Shown: in pieces, positions 23,243 through 35,283 of the stretch | How the letters are laid out: every line of letters starts with the position of its first letter | Position numbering within the stretch: the stretch's first letter is position 1 | Assembly (NCBI GenBank): GCA_950295325.1 | Contig: OX485806.1 | Coordinates: forward strand, 50,961,169 to 51,025,168 | Source of the DNA: Polytrichum commune | Taxonomy: Eukaryota; Streptophyta; Polytrichopsida; Polytrichales; Polytrichaceae | Direction of reading: 5' to 3' | Length of the DNA: 64,000 nt | Notes under the pieces: generated by a model | Database searches by the model: none | Seen by the model: only the letters and a program-made list of their open reading frames with translations | What the model was told of the DNA's origin: nothing | Made by a program: the position numbers and the translations under genes

Positions 23243-26200
23243 TTACACTCAAGCAGAGAACTCACTGTGAGTTGGTAAACAAATTGTGCAGGTGCAGGTT
23301 TGGACTGGAACATGATAACGCAACCAAATCCAGGGCGTGGAATCATGGTTACCTTTAAGATGGACCCGTCCATAGCTCGTGCAAAGGCGACCATCTGCAT
23401 TTGTTTTGCTTATGGTGCCATGTTGGACCGTCGCGTAAGCTTGGATTGCCTAGAAGTAGGGTTAGAGTCTGGATTGAGTGGAACGTCCACACCGAAGAGG
23501 TCCAGTTGGAGTGATACGTTCTTTCGGGGGGAGTCGAAAGCCGACATTTTCAAGTTTAAGGATCTCTAGACGAGTGAGACTAGTACCAAGTTTGACAGGC
23601 CACACGGGCGGGATTGGAGGTTTTTCTTGGTCAGGAGAGAAGTTGTCGACCCACTTGCGACAAGAGCCCTTAATACAAAGCTCAACGTTGTGTGGGTAAA
23701 ATACAAACTTCTCAACTTTAGGTGTTATGAATTTGTAATAGTTCCAAATTTCAAGGTATGCCGAGGCCGGGGTGTTCTTGCTGTTGGTGACGATTTTGGT
23801 AGTACATTTCTTCTTCGTGGCTGCATGCATATCCCAACATGTCTTGGAGGAATTATAAGGAACATGAACAATATGCCAAAGATTTCTGTCCATTTTGGAT
23901 TTTTGTACAACAGTGATGTGGGGAAAATCAAGTCAGTAAGGGTGTGGAACCTTTAGCACTGATGGAAAGGACTCCTCGACGATGGTAGGCAAAGGGGAAG
24001 CATGAGATCGTGTGGTTCTCTGAGCGACACGAGGGCGAAAGAATTTGATGGTGTCAGGGCGGTGGGTCTCTTCATCAGCTCCAATGGGGGTATCAGGCTT
24101 GCGGTTCTACGATCCAAACACCTTAGCATCCTTGAGTTGGGGATTATGATTGCAAAATTCTCCTCCACCGAGCATGTCGAGAAAAACCTTTTGGAGCACA
24201 GGGGGGTCACCAATTTGTTGAGCACGTCGTTGAGCGCATCGAAGTTTGAAATTTTTTTACTAGGGCCATCACCCCTAACACCACCCTTTAAAAATTGACG
24301 ATACGCCACGACTTGAAGGAATGCTTATATATGGTTATCCACAGTGGCTACATATAAATTGCCACTCTTATTGCCAAACGCTTGAAGTCATTTGTTGTGA
24401 ATGGATTCAGAAACGTTGCAATTAGGCATTTGTGCAACCTCCTCGGCGGTCATGATTTTTCCTGTGTAATGGAATGACTGTATAAGAAATTTGCAAAACC
24501 AAAAAGGATAAAAAAATCATTTAAAAAACAATTAAAAAAAAACATGAAGTGAAAAAACAAAAGACGAACCAGTTCCATGAAACCACCCCATTGTCGATAG
24601 CGGAAGTGCCAGAAGGCTAGCCAGAGTTGAAGGTGCAGTTGGATGAGGCCCACCAAGCCTTGTGTGAGCCCGAATTCATGCTCACAATTCACGTTAAAAT
24701 TTATAAAACACTAAAACATGAGAAATAGGATGTCTTAAGTCAGTTGAGGATTAGATGGGGTTGTTGTTTCCCTTGTTAGACTGTTGTTTTGTTAAGCTAT
24801 TGGCTTGAGTTATTAAGTGCAAAAAAATAAAGATTAGTTAATTAAGTTGGTTAGAGTTAAGGGATGCCATGCTCAAATGGCTTTAGGGTAGGGATGTGGT
24901 GTGTGTTAGAAGAATATTGGTCGTTTAGTGGTAGGACTCTGTTCGTTTTGGGATGGGGGTCCAGGTGTCCACTGGGCCCTAGAGTTTTCCGTCTCCTCAG
25001 AAGAATGTGCTAGTGGTTGAGCAAGGAGGTTCGGAGGCAGCAGAAGAGAGTGTGGCGGCTGGAGCGCAGAGCTCTGCCGCATCGGGTTGCAGGGTGAGAA
25101 GTTGGTGATTACACAAGGCTGTTGCCGACAAGGCCACAATTCAGGGAAAGAGAGAGCGGGTTGGGTGTGAAGTCATGCAAGGGGTTGTTGCTGATTGGAA
25201 TCCACAAGGCTGGAGGGGAAAACCACCCTCGAGGGGAGGAGCTATGGAAGAAAGAAAGCATGGTGACAGAGCCCAACAACTTCCTCGAGATGTGGCCAAA
25301 AAGGAGGAAACTAATGAATTGGTAGCTACAAGCGTAGATTCTTGAGGAGAGGTGGCTCACTGATCAGTTGTAGGAGGCCCGAGGAGCTGGTCTCAACACA
25401 CCGCAACCAGCACACCAAACTGACAAATCATAAATTCTTACTGTTACTTACCTAATGGGTCGCAATGCGGGGAAGGGGCTAAGGGAGAGGCAAAATCTGC
25501 CCAAGGTAGTGAGATGAATTGTTGAGGTGCCAGCTATGGAGTTGGGCCTTTGGGTTCAGTGACCACACCTGGGGCTCAAAGGCGAATGCGTGGGAGGCAG
25601 AACTAGCGGAGTGCAGCAGGGGTCTCAAGCTATCAACCGCTGGGTGGATTGGGTTGAGTCCAGGGGATTTGGCCGAAAGAAGAAGTGGGCGGTGTCATCA
25701 CCCACGGACTTAGGAAGCTGCTCAGTGGACCCAAGAGCGGAGGGAGCCAGTGATGGACCAGTGTTAGGCACACTGTAGTATTGAGTCTAGTGTTAAAGTT
25801 CAGTGGGTGGGCATGTCTAAGTAAGGCTTATTCAAGTGGTGAACCTCAATGAGAGGCATCACGTGATCAAGGCACTTGGGTTAGAATTTCTTAGATCACG
25901 ACTTAGATTTGAATTGTTTTCACTTGTATGCAAGTGAGGCCTAAGTATTTGTGAATGTTTGGCACCTCTATCTATTGAATAAAAGGATTAGTGTTTTCTA
26001 GTTATATCATTGGATTAATGGGAAAGGATTATAAGATTATGGGAGGGTTCAAGTAAAAGAGCATGTGAGCCTTGGGCCTCCACCCGGACTACGACACATA
26101 AGGGTGGGGGTTTAGGGCCGACACCTTGATAGCAAGGTACCTCATCTCTGCCTCCAGCATAGAGGAGGCGTTGCGGTACTGGAGGCAGAGATGCTTGTGT

Positions 26201-27480
26201 TGGTTTTGCAAGTCGTGCTTGATATAGAGTTTGGTGTGTTTTTTCAATGATTGGGTCCAATGGAAGTAGCAAGTTCTCTCGCGCCCTTGGATCGGAACCT
26301 TGGGATCTTCGGAGCCATAGACGATCCTCACGGCATTCCAATTGGCTTGTGCACTATCCGCCATGAAGCCTTTGAAGTGTGGCTTTGGGATTCCATATCG
26401 AGCCATGACATGGTTGAGGTTATGCCATAAAAATACTTGAGCATCTTTGTCTTCGGAGTGGAAATCGCAGCAAGCGATGGTCATGACGCATTGGTAGGTC
26501 CCGTAGTATACGTGGCAAGCCATGGTGGTCCATTTGGCCACGCGCTTGACATGGTCGAACATGATCCAAGCATGCTCAAGATCCCGCCAGGCTGCATGTG
26601 CCTAACGAGGTCAACCCCACTTCCGAGGCCAACCTCAGACATCGTGAATATTAAGATTTTGTCCGTCTCGTCACCTTGGGCTGAGAATTGATTCCGCTGG
26701 ACATAGGCCCAGGTGCTGACACCTCTAAGCTTAGCGATGCCATCCATAACCCCTAACCTACGCAAGCATTTGAAGGTTGCAACTTTGTTAAAGAGGTGGG
26801 GGGAATTCAGTTCCTTGCAAAAACGGGCTCAAGTTCTTCCAATGAAAGCAAGTGATGAGGATCACTATCATTGTGGAGGAGGAACTCACCTACAAAGTCC
26901 TTGCTGGCCTCTAGAACAATATTGATGTGAGTGGCTTGGGGCGTTCGCTCAACCTTGATAGGGCTCCTTGGTGAATCCATTGAATTCAGTATCATTGACT
27001 GAGGAGATATGGTGAACACGTTGGAGGTAGTCGCAATGAGGATTTTGGCACTGGAGGTGGCCAAAACATGTGGATGAATCAAAAAGCAAGGCCTAAATCA
27101 TTGCTAATGTTGGTGGTTTGGGTTTTGGTCCAGACATGGCCATCGTAGCGTTTGTCCATGTGGTCCATAGATTTGGCCTTCGTATGAGAGGATGAGACAC
27201 CAACGGGGGGGAGGACAAACATCTAATTACCATCAAAACGAGGTGGGAGGAAATTCACCTCCTTGATTTGCAAACAGTCATAATCTAGTTTCTTGAGGAT
27301 GTTCCTCCTACTAGGCATAGAAGCTAAAGTACGTAGACATTGAAGAATGGAAATGCAGGGTTTGGGAGGGGGTGCAACAATGGGACATAAAGGTTCAAGG
27401 CATACAAGAGGGGGGGGTCAAAAAGGGGGAATTGAGTTAGGAAGGGGATGGCTTGAGAATGGGAGTGGATAGAGGGGGCT
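23243..27480 (-). pseudogene. MULE-4: truncated transposase on the minus strand, split by a solo LTR
   Basis: Read from 27480 down, frames of the Cys/His region are scattered and frameshifted. A long open piece at 26562-26124 then keeps FDHVKRVAKWTTMACHVYYG and FKGFMADSAQANWNAVR. The frame stops at AIKA-TGG, where a 1,461-bp solo LTR is inserted, and resumes at 24662 (WWASSNCT...). The region around 24300-23460 matches the C-terminal half (LWHIVHVPYNSSKTCW ... NVGFRLPPKE). It ends in the SWIM region at about 23245, beside the MULE-2 end. Removing the LTR and one CCTTG restores continuity. The 5' quarter is absent. Confidence 0.75.
24663..26123 (+). mobile_element. Solo LTR, 1,461 bp, target duplication CCTTG, inside MULE-4
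   Basis: Starts TGTGAGCCCGAATTC and ends GGGTTTAGGGCCGACA. CCTTG stands before (24658-24662) and after (26124-26128). It interrupts a codon series of MULE-4, so it arrived later. Relatives lie at 27481-28707 and, reversed, 53292-54801, with fragments at 3.3-4.3 kb. No internal retrotransposon genes are attached. Confidence 0.85.
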
Positions 27481-28707
27481 TGTGAGCCCAAATTGGTGCA
27501 CACATGTTCAGTTGATCCTGCAAAGTCATTTTGATTTGATTTTGAAATTCTTTTAGTTACTTGAAAACTTAAAAAAAGTGCAAGGATGGGTTTTGGTTTG
27601 GAGTTGAGTTTTACTGCGAGTTTAGGTGTTTTGATAGGTTGGGTGTGAGTGTGTTTAATGAGGGAGAATGAAAGTGTGGAGTGGGTCTTGTCGTGAGGTA
27701 AGAGCGGGGTTAAATGTTTAGATTAGGCTAGGGTATGTTAGAATTAGAGTGAAGGGATGTCCAAATAAGGCTCGCTCGGTGTTCATTGTGGGACAAGGTC
27801 ACTGTGACCTAGTTTTAACTGGGTCCAGGGGTACCCAAAAGGTTTCAGTGGCCGCTGCCGGGTCTCTTCTACACAATGCCGCAACCAGGAGGGTTGCGGC
27901 AACCGGAACACACAAGGGAGTCCTGCTGACCGGCTTGCAGGCACCTCCGCAAGGAGGAGAAGGGGGAGCAACCAAGAAGCAAGGAGGTTTACGGCAAGGA
28001 GGCGAGTAATGCTGGGGAGTTGGGACCTGAATGAAGCCACATCGATGCTCCAGTGGATGGGGAGGGTGGAACATTGACTGTGAGTGAGGGGAGGTGGCTG
28101 GAATCGCCACCTCTCGGTTGAAGCTCAAAATTTAGCTGCATGACTCGAATTCGGAGTCGGAATTGATCGCAAGAACAATAAAATCACCACAAGGATTTAA
28201 CTATGTGGCTCAGAGAGGAAGATCTAGCTCCGTAGCACGGACAGTTAACCACCTGCCGGCAGACAGCCCGGTGACGGGCGTTGACGGGTCGGGCTTGATG
28301 CAAACAGCGCAAATTCTACGAGTACTGTGGACTACTGAAGCCGGGTACCGAGGCTCATAAGGAGCGGAAGGGGAAGGCCCATGGGCCAGTTGGGTTGTGT
28401 ATGGGATTAGGCAAGGATAAGTGGGATTAGGCTTAGTTAGACGGTAGTTAGTAAGGGTTTGGACTGGTCCTTAGTGGGGCCGTGGTTCTTGACTCTGATA
28501 TGTGGCACAAATGGTTGCAAAACATTGAGTCTAAGCTAGGTGTGATAGGGTAGTGAGTGGGTTAGTGGGTAAAGAGATGTGGATGGGAAGAGAAAAACAT
28601 TTCTTAATGCTTGTACTTTGTGTTAAGAAATGGAAGGGTTGATTTGGTGGGATATCTCGTGAACTTCACCCGGATTATGACGCTTAAGGGTGGGGGTTTA
28701 GGCCTCA
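27481..28707 (+). mobile_element. LTR of the TGTGAGCCC family, 1.23 kb, no matching target duplication
   Basis: Starts TGTGAGCCCAAATTGGTGC and ends GGGTTTAGGCCTCA, as in the LTR at 24663. The left flank (GGGCT) is MULE-4 and the right flank (AAAAC) is exon 5 of PM-E, so the two sides do not form a target duplication. Recombination or deletion probably joined them. Confidence 0.7.
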
Positions 28708-30265
28708 AAAACAGAAATAAATTCCCTTCTACTCTTCCTCTCCGTGAGAAAGTCTTTGACGACTGGCTTAAAAAAACTTTTTTCTGGGCACAGGTACATC
28801 TTTAAGTTTTGTTTTTTTCATTTGTTTTTTTCATTCTTTGACATTTCTAACTTTTGGTCTATTTTAACATAGTTGGAGAAAGGGGTTGAGGTTGAGATCG
28901 CATCATTTGAAAACGAGTGTTCGATCGACATCAACTGGATTTCTATGGAGGATATTTTGCAACCATCCAATTATGTTGAGCATTGGAGGCTCATTTTGTG
29001 GGACAAGGCCTTCCGAATGTATTTTGATGACAAGGGAGTTTTGAAGTTCATTAAAGGCCTTGATCTCATGGATTTTGAGTAAGGTCCCGTAGCAATCAAA
29101 TGCGTTTCTTACCGGTAATATTTTGAATTGTCATTTAGTCTAAACTATCTTCGTTTCGTTTTCTTCTTGCCACTGCTTTTCTTTTGTCTGATTTTCTTCA
29201 TTTTGTAGGTACATTCACCGTGAACTCATTGCAAAGAATGTTGTTCCTTCTTTAAACTTGCCCACTTCCCTTGTAGATTGGGTCGATATCAACTCCAATC
29301 TTTGTGTGTATACGGGCATGCAATTTGCAAAATTTCCACGCGTGCACTTGGTGGTTGGTGGTTGGTACTTGGATTGCTCTCGTGGATTTGTGCCCAATGT
29401 GGAAAAAACCCTTTACAACAGCCTTGTAAGCTCTATCCCCAAAGTGATTGAATTAAAGGAAGAACCGAAAGAAGATAATCAAACTCTTTCATCCAATGAG
29501 AAAGAGGTTGCGTAGGTGAAGGGCAAGGGCAAAAGTAGGAAGGTCGATGCACATGCCTCTTCTCAAGTGTCTACTTGTTCTTTCAAAAAGGCCTCGGTTC
29601 AACGCATTACTGCTCCAGCCACCACCGTGGTTGGAAGTTCCACTGCCACTCTTTTTGCCCCTGCCCCCAATCCTATTAGCGCTCTTTCTCTAAGCAGCAC
29701 AACCATCCCATTGGTGCCTCGCAAAAGGAAGGTTGTTGCAGTGGATACATTTGCAATTTCCTCAGAGAGGTCATCTAGTTTTTATTTGATTGAGAATGTG
29801 GACATGGGAGAGCTTATTGAGGATCTGATAAAGACCAAGGTTCCCCCTCCGACTTACCACCGCATACAAGAATTCCTAACCAAGGTTTGTGTGTCGTTTT
29901 ATTGTTTTACCCATTCATTCCATGGAATTGAACGCCTGTTGTTTTTTTTAAATTAATTTTCTTTGGATTTTTGTTTTTCAGGTTGGAGCGGGCCGTACTC
30001 GTCCAAATACCAAGCCTAAGGTTTCACACGGGCATTGATCTAGTATTTGCAGATGTGCTTGAGAACCTACATGTGCCGAGGATCCTAGCCTCGTCCTCGG
30101 ATGTTCCTTAGTGGAACAAGCGATCTTCCACATACTTTGAAATTTTGTTTGTCTTCGCAAATGCCAACCTCCATGACGACATAGTCATTGTCTTTGCACA
30201 CGCCGCTGATCCTGATGTCTCTAGATCAATTCACAACTGGGTACACACTAAGGAATTCATAGCCT
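28708..30265 (+). pseudogene. PM-E: internal piece of the ParB/methyltransferase-like gene (exons 5-8)
   Basis: Exons on the plus strand: end of exon 5 (28708-28791, ...WLKKTFFWAQ), exon 6 (28873-29114), exon 7 (29209-29880, YIHRELIAKNVV...RIQEFLTK) and exon 8 (about 29982-30265, VGAGRTRPNTKPK). Exon 8 keeps the methyltransferase-like motif in a shifted frame (DLVFADVLENLHVP). Lesions: TAA at 29080-29082, TAG at 29513-29515, a 1-bp shift near 30030 and TAG near 30109. The ParB-like exons are missing, replaced by an LTR on the left. It breaks off at 30265 inside the methyltransferase region. Confidence 0.75.
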
Positions 30266-33200
30266 AAATTTCATACAAAACATGTCAAATCTCAGCATGC
30301 ATGTAACAAAACAAACGTAATTTAATAATGAACAAATTCAAAATATGAGGGAAATTAATTAAGAAGGAATGTAGTATTCACATTGAATTGTTGGACACCC
30401 AAAACTTGTTCTTCATCCCTTATTGAAAATACCAACAAACCCCACAAATGCGCATTGTACTGAATGAAAAATGCACCTTTGCACCACTCAAGGCTCCTTC
30501 ACACTCTCAAACCCTCACATGCTATGTAAAAACCCTAGAAAATACTTTGATATATATGCTACTCCCAAGCTTGTAGCTCTCAAGCCTGCAACTCTCAAAG
30601 GAAATATCAAATTCTCAACACTTACGCCAACAAAACTAATATAATAAATGTGAAATTAAGAACAACAAGAGTTTTGCTCCGCATATGCTTAGCACTTCGC
30701 TTTTCCTCTCTTTGCTTCAAATGACAATGAAGAGAGGAAAGGAAGGAGCACGGGGAGGTAGCCGACGCTTCTAGGGTTTCTCCGCGGATTGCCACGTAGC
30801 CTCCTCCCAGTGGGGAGGGCTGGGATGTGATGGAATGGAAAGATGCAATGGGAGGTCAACATGGGGAGACGGAGGGGGGATGGGATGAAATTAGAAGCAA
30901 TAAAAACATTTCAAGGTTTATAATATGTATATGTAATGGAGACGTTTATCACATTAACTTAAAGAAATTAGTATAAATACATAAATTTTGTTTGTAACAT
31001 TCATTTAGTTTTTCTACATTTGGATTCCTTGTAAACATCTTCTAAATAGGGAGTATAAATTTATAGTGAACAATGCACGTCATTTAGTACGGATCCGATG
31101 AAGAATCCACCCCCAAGAATGTGTATATGGTGTTTTGAAATATATAATCTTTTCATAAACAAAATATCAATCAAGTTGTTCAATGGTTCCTCAAATAAAT
31201 ATTAGATTCATAAAGGACCCAATTTGACATTTGGGGGAGGGGTTGTTTGTTTTCTTACAAAAAATGGAAGAAAACTCAATTTCAAATAGGTCTTCAATTC
31301 ATTTTATTAGGTGTCAACTTGAACTAACATTCCTATAGTGTAAGTACCTTTGACTTTAACTTGATCTAAATACATTTGGGCCATATGATCGGATGTTTGG
31401 CTAGCATCAAACCTAAGCCATAGGTATTCAATGAACAATCCACCCCCAAGGATGTTCAGATCGTGTTTGGAAATATGTGGTGTTTTCATGAATGAAAAAT
31501 ATTTTAAGTTGTTCAATGGTTCCTCAAATAAGTATTAGATTCATAAAGGACCCAATTTGAAATTGGGAGGAGGGATTGTTCATTTTCTTACAAGAGGTGG
31601 AGGAATTTTCAATTTTGAATACATCGTCGATTCATTTAATTATGTATCAATTTGAACTAGTGCATTTGAGCCATGTGGTTGAATGTTTGGCTAGCATTAA
31701 ATGTTAGCTACACATAAACACAGGGGAATCACTCCATTGTCAAGTTGAACACCACGTGCGGCCAAAAAACATCTTCTTTTGGTAAGTTGCACCACCAAAA
31801 TGGGTCAAAATTTTATCAAATTTTTTTCATGAGTAGATATACACAGTACCTATGACATAGTTAAAAGTAGTAACTAAATTTGATGATTTGTTTTTTTCCA
31901 TAAAACATGCCGTTTCTAACTAGAATGACACAAAATTGAACTAAAACAATTACTAAAAAAAATAAAGATGACTAAAAATATATAAAATATATAAAAAAGA
32001 TACTATCAATGGTTATGTATATGTAGAAACAATATCATAAATCTTAAAATTATACATGGCATGTAATATAGGGGTAGCAAACTTTGTCCGCATGTGGTGT
32101 CAACTTGACAATGAAGTGACCTCCCCGTGCACATAAATTAATTTATTGCAATATAGATTTTTGTGTAGTCAATATAGTTTGTGTGTGTAATCTATTGTAT
32201 TAACCACTAGACATGCACAACTCTCACAAACCCCAAACCCTTAACCCTATACCCTAATCCCAAACCCTACATCCTTAAATTTTTTTATCTTACAAAACCC
32301 TTTTTATATGTGGCCATGTTGTGGTCCATAGGCATGTCCAACTGATCTACTGATGTTGGTTGGATTGAGAATTGCTTCTTTTGGTTAATAACAACTATAA
32401 TTGAAAATCATGCCAATTATCATTTTAAGATTCAAAATTGGATTTAAGATTCAATTGTTGGTTTAGGTCAAAAGTGAAATTTGAAGTTCTGAGTCCCTCT
32501 TTCACCTTAATAATGTTGAGTGCATTTTAATCACATAATTCATACTTAATCTTATTATAACATGCATTTCTTAAGACTTCATTTTAAATCAATTATTTAA
32601 GCTATGCAGCTACTTATCGTAGGATGCAAAACACATAATTATAAGTAGGACTTGACCTAGATATGGTTTCAATTCATATGATTACTCTATCTTATGCACC
32701 ATTCCAAATTAATTCAACATTTTCATACATGCCGGATTAATTCACTATTTTCAAATCTAGAGTTGTATTTGAATTAAGACGTAAATTATATCTAAGTATG
32801 GTTTGAATTCATATCCTTAATCTAGCTTACAAGCCATTATGAATTAACCCAACTTTTGATTAGTGTTCATGCATTTGGTGAGCATATTACTGGCATGCTT
32901 TTATGTGAATCATATAATACCTACTATTTTAGAGGCCTCCACAATAGATTTTTACCCACTTTTACCTTATTGTGTATACTTATTATATATATATATATCA
33001 CTTAGACCTTAGTAACATATAGGTAACATTTGCTAAAAAACTTGGACTTCAAACCTTGGTCACAAATCATTTATTCTATGATTAATCTGATGATGTAGAT
33101 TATATATCAGTATTATTATATACCTATGTATATATATATTTTTAAAATTAAATTTTTTTTTTGTTCGAAAGACCTTGGTAACACCTAAGGTGTGCGACAG

Positions 33201-33290
33201 ATGTACATATTTTTAATGCATGCATGCCAAACTTGTTCCATACATAAAGTTATTTATGTTTCACATGAATAAACTGACATATTGTTAGGT
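30266..33290. other. AT-rich non-coding stretch
   Basis: No gene was seen. It contains the tandem duplication described separately. At 32222-32275 there is a short run of degenerate CCCTAAA-like words (ACCCTTAACCCTATACCCTA), and the rest is AT-rich with microsatellite-like TA runs near 32985 and 33110-33150. Confidence 0.5.
31092..31710. repeat. Two diverged tandem copies, about 340 bp each
   Basis: AATCCACCCCCAAGAATGT at about 31104 and AATCCACCCCCAAGGATGT at about 31436 head two copies. These share GTTGTTCAATGGTTCCTCAA, TAGATTCATAAAGGACCCAA and TGTTTGGCTAGCATCAAA-like ends. No coding signal was seen. Confidence 0.75.
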
Positions 33291-33524
33291 CAAAGTAGGC
33301 AGAAATGATTTTCTTTTTAAAGAGCATCCAAGGAATTTTGAACCACCCTAGAGGAGTACTTAAAGCTCTTCCCCCCTATAGCAAAGTTTTTTTTTGCGGC
33401 AGACACCAAGTGTGCGTTCCAGAGACCCGACGGAGGGCGTTCAAGCCAATTTCTTGTACGTCAACCGTACACTCTCAGGTACAAGACAACCTGCACCCAC
33501 CCCATATACCAACAAAAATACCAT

Positions 33525-34800
33525 AGCTTTACGAACAAGCGTTCGTAATGCTGGAGTGCATGCATTTGTAAGAATGGATCAGACACATAGGATGGTGGGG
33601 AATTTACGAACATACGTTTGTAAATTCCACCTTGGCATATTTTCTTAAATCCATAAATTTATATACATATACATATGGCTATACATAGGCACATACAATA
33701 TGACAATGATATACGAACAAACGTTCATAAATATGCCATTCATTTGTCCCAAATACACAGAGGATGACGAGAGTTTACAAACGTGCGTTTGTAAATGCCA
33801 CTCGGGGGTATGGTCTAAGCATCTAGCATGCCTCCCTCTATACACATATATCTATGGATAGACACAAACAGTATGGCAAAGATATATACAAATGTGCGTT
33901 CGTATATATGCCTTGCAAGGATCTAGGAATGGACGTGGATATGTCACACACACATCCATTTGCCCCAAATACACATAGGATGTCCTAATTTACGAGCGTG
34001 CGTTTGTAAATACCACCTGGGAGTATGGTCTATGCATCTAGCATGCATCCCTCCATTCACATATATCTATGCATCGACACGAACAGTATGGCAGAGATAT
34101 ATACGAACGTGCGTTCGTATATATGCCTTGCAAAGATCTAGGAATGGATTTGGGTATGTCGCACACGCATCCATTTGCCCCAAATACACATAGGATGTCT
34201 GAGTTTACAAGCGTGCGTTTGTAAACTCCACCCACGAGTATGGGTTTCGCATCCAGCATGCATCCCTCCATTCACATATATCTATGCATAGACACAAACA
34301 ATATTGCAGAGATATATACGAACGTGTGTTTGTATATATGCCTTGCAAGGATCTAGAAATGGACTTGGGTATGTGGCACACGCATCCATTTGCCCCAAAT
34401 ACACATAGGATGTCCCAGTTTACGAACGTGCGTTCGTGAACTCCACCTGGGAGTATGGGTTACACATCCATCATGCATCCCTCCATTCACATATATCTAT
34501 GCATAGACACAAATAGTATTGCAGAGATATATACAAACGGACGTTCATATATATGTCATAGAAAGATCTATGAATGGACATTGGTATGTCGCACTCGTAT
34601 CCATTTGCTTGGAATACACATAGGATGGCATGTTTTTTGTGAACGGAGGGCCTTAAATACCACAATGGCGATGGTCCATGTTTTAGTTGACATATACGAT
34701 ATGGCCTGGAACATATGAATGCCCGTTCATATATATACCCAACTCAAACATACGTGGGAATGTATACAAACGACCATTCATATATCCCAACTCATACTCT
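33525..34800. repeat. Array P6: about 214-bp unit with two dyads per unit, core ACGAACGTGCGTTCGT
   Basis: Dyads of two alternating types lie at about 33528, 33599, 33705, 33774, 33883, 33988, 34098, 34202, 34312, 34419, 34527, 34715 and 34763. One type has TTTAC...GTAAA outer arms, the other TATATAC...GTATATA. Like dyads are spaced 214-217 bp in the central part and unlike ones about 107 bp. The best copy (34098-34123) has perfect 12-bp arms around TG. The linker has CCATTTGCCCCAAATACACA and ATATATCTATGCATAGACAC. The array ends about 0.5 kb before the DUF7869-type gene. Confidence 0.9.
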
Positions 34801-35283
34801 TTCTCTATCGTGACTTTGATCGACATAAATCTTGTCTATTGTGTAAATGATTTATATTACTTACATCTATATCATTCTACCATTTGCCATGGGCATTCAT
34901 AAGGTTCATGGACACCGATGTATATATTTGTATAGTCTGCTATTGAGAATTGCGTGTGTTTTGTCCCATGCACATTTCATTATAAAAAATGATGGGTTTA
35001 ATGACTGTGCGTTTATAAACATATGTCAAAATCATGTCCTTTGTTTGTGTGTAACCATTTCCATGGGGAGTGCACAAACCATTTCAACGCCCTTCAAGAA
35101 TAATATATATCATAATGACATGGCCATGTCAATTGATATGGGAGAATAAATATTATTTGCACATGACATTGTATTGTTTCAAAATGCTCGTTGCGTTTAT
35201 GCATGAGGTCCTCTAATGGTATCCAAATAGTTTTTTGTGAATTTCAAGCCATATATATACACATATAGTGAGTCCGCTCTTGT

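Noticed and set aside
27749-28128. Open frames at 27.7-28.1 kb
   Set aside because: They are inside an LTR of the TGTGAGCCC family, lack known motifs and overlap each other on both strands.
24663-28707. A full-length retrotransposon bounded by the LTRs at 24663 and 27481
   Set aside because: The first LTR has its own target duplication, and the DNA between the two is MULE-4 rather than retrotransposon coding sequence.
32217-32285. Telomere or interstitial telomere tract
   Set aside because: Only a few degenerate CCCTAAA-like words occur, without a regular run.
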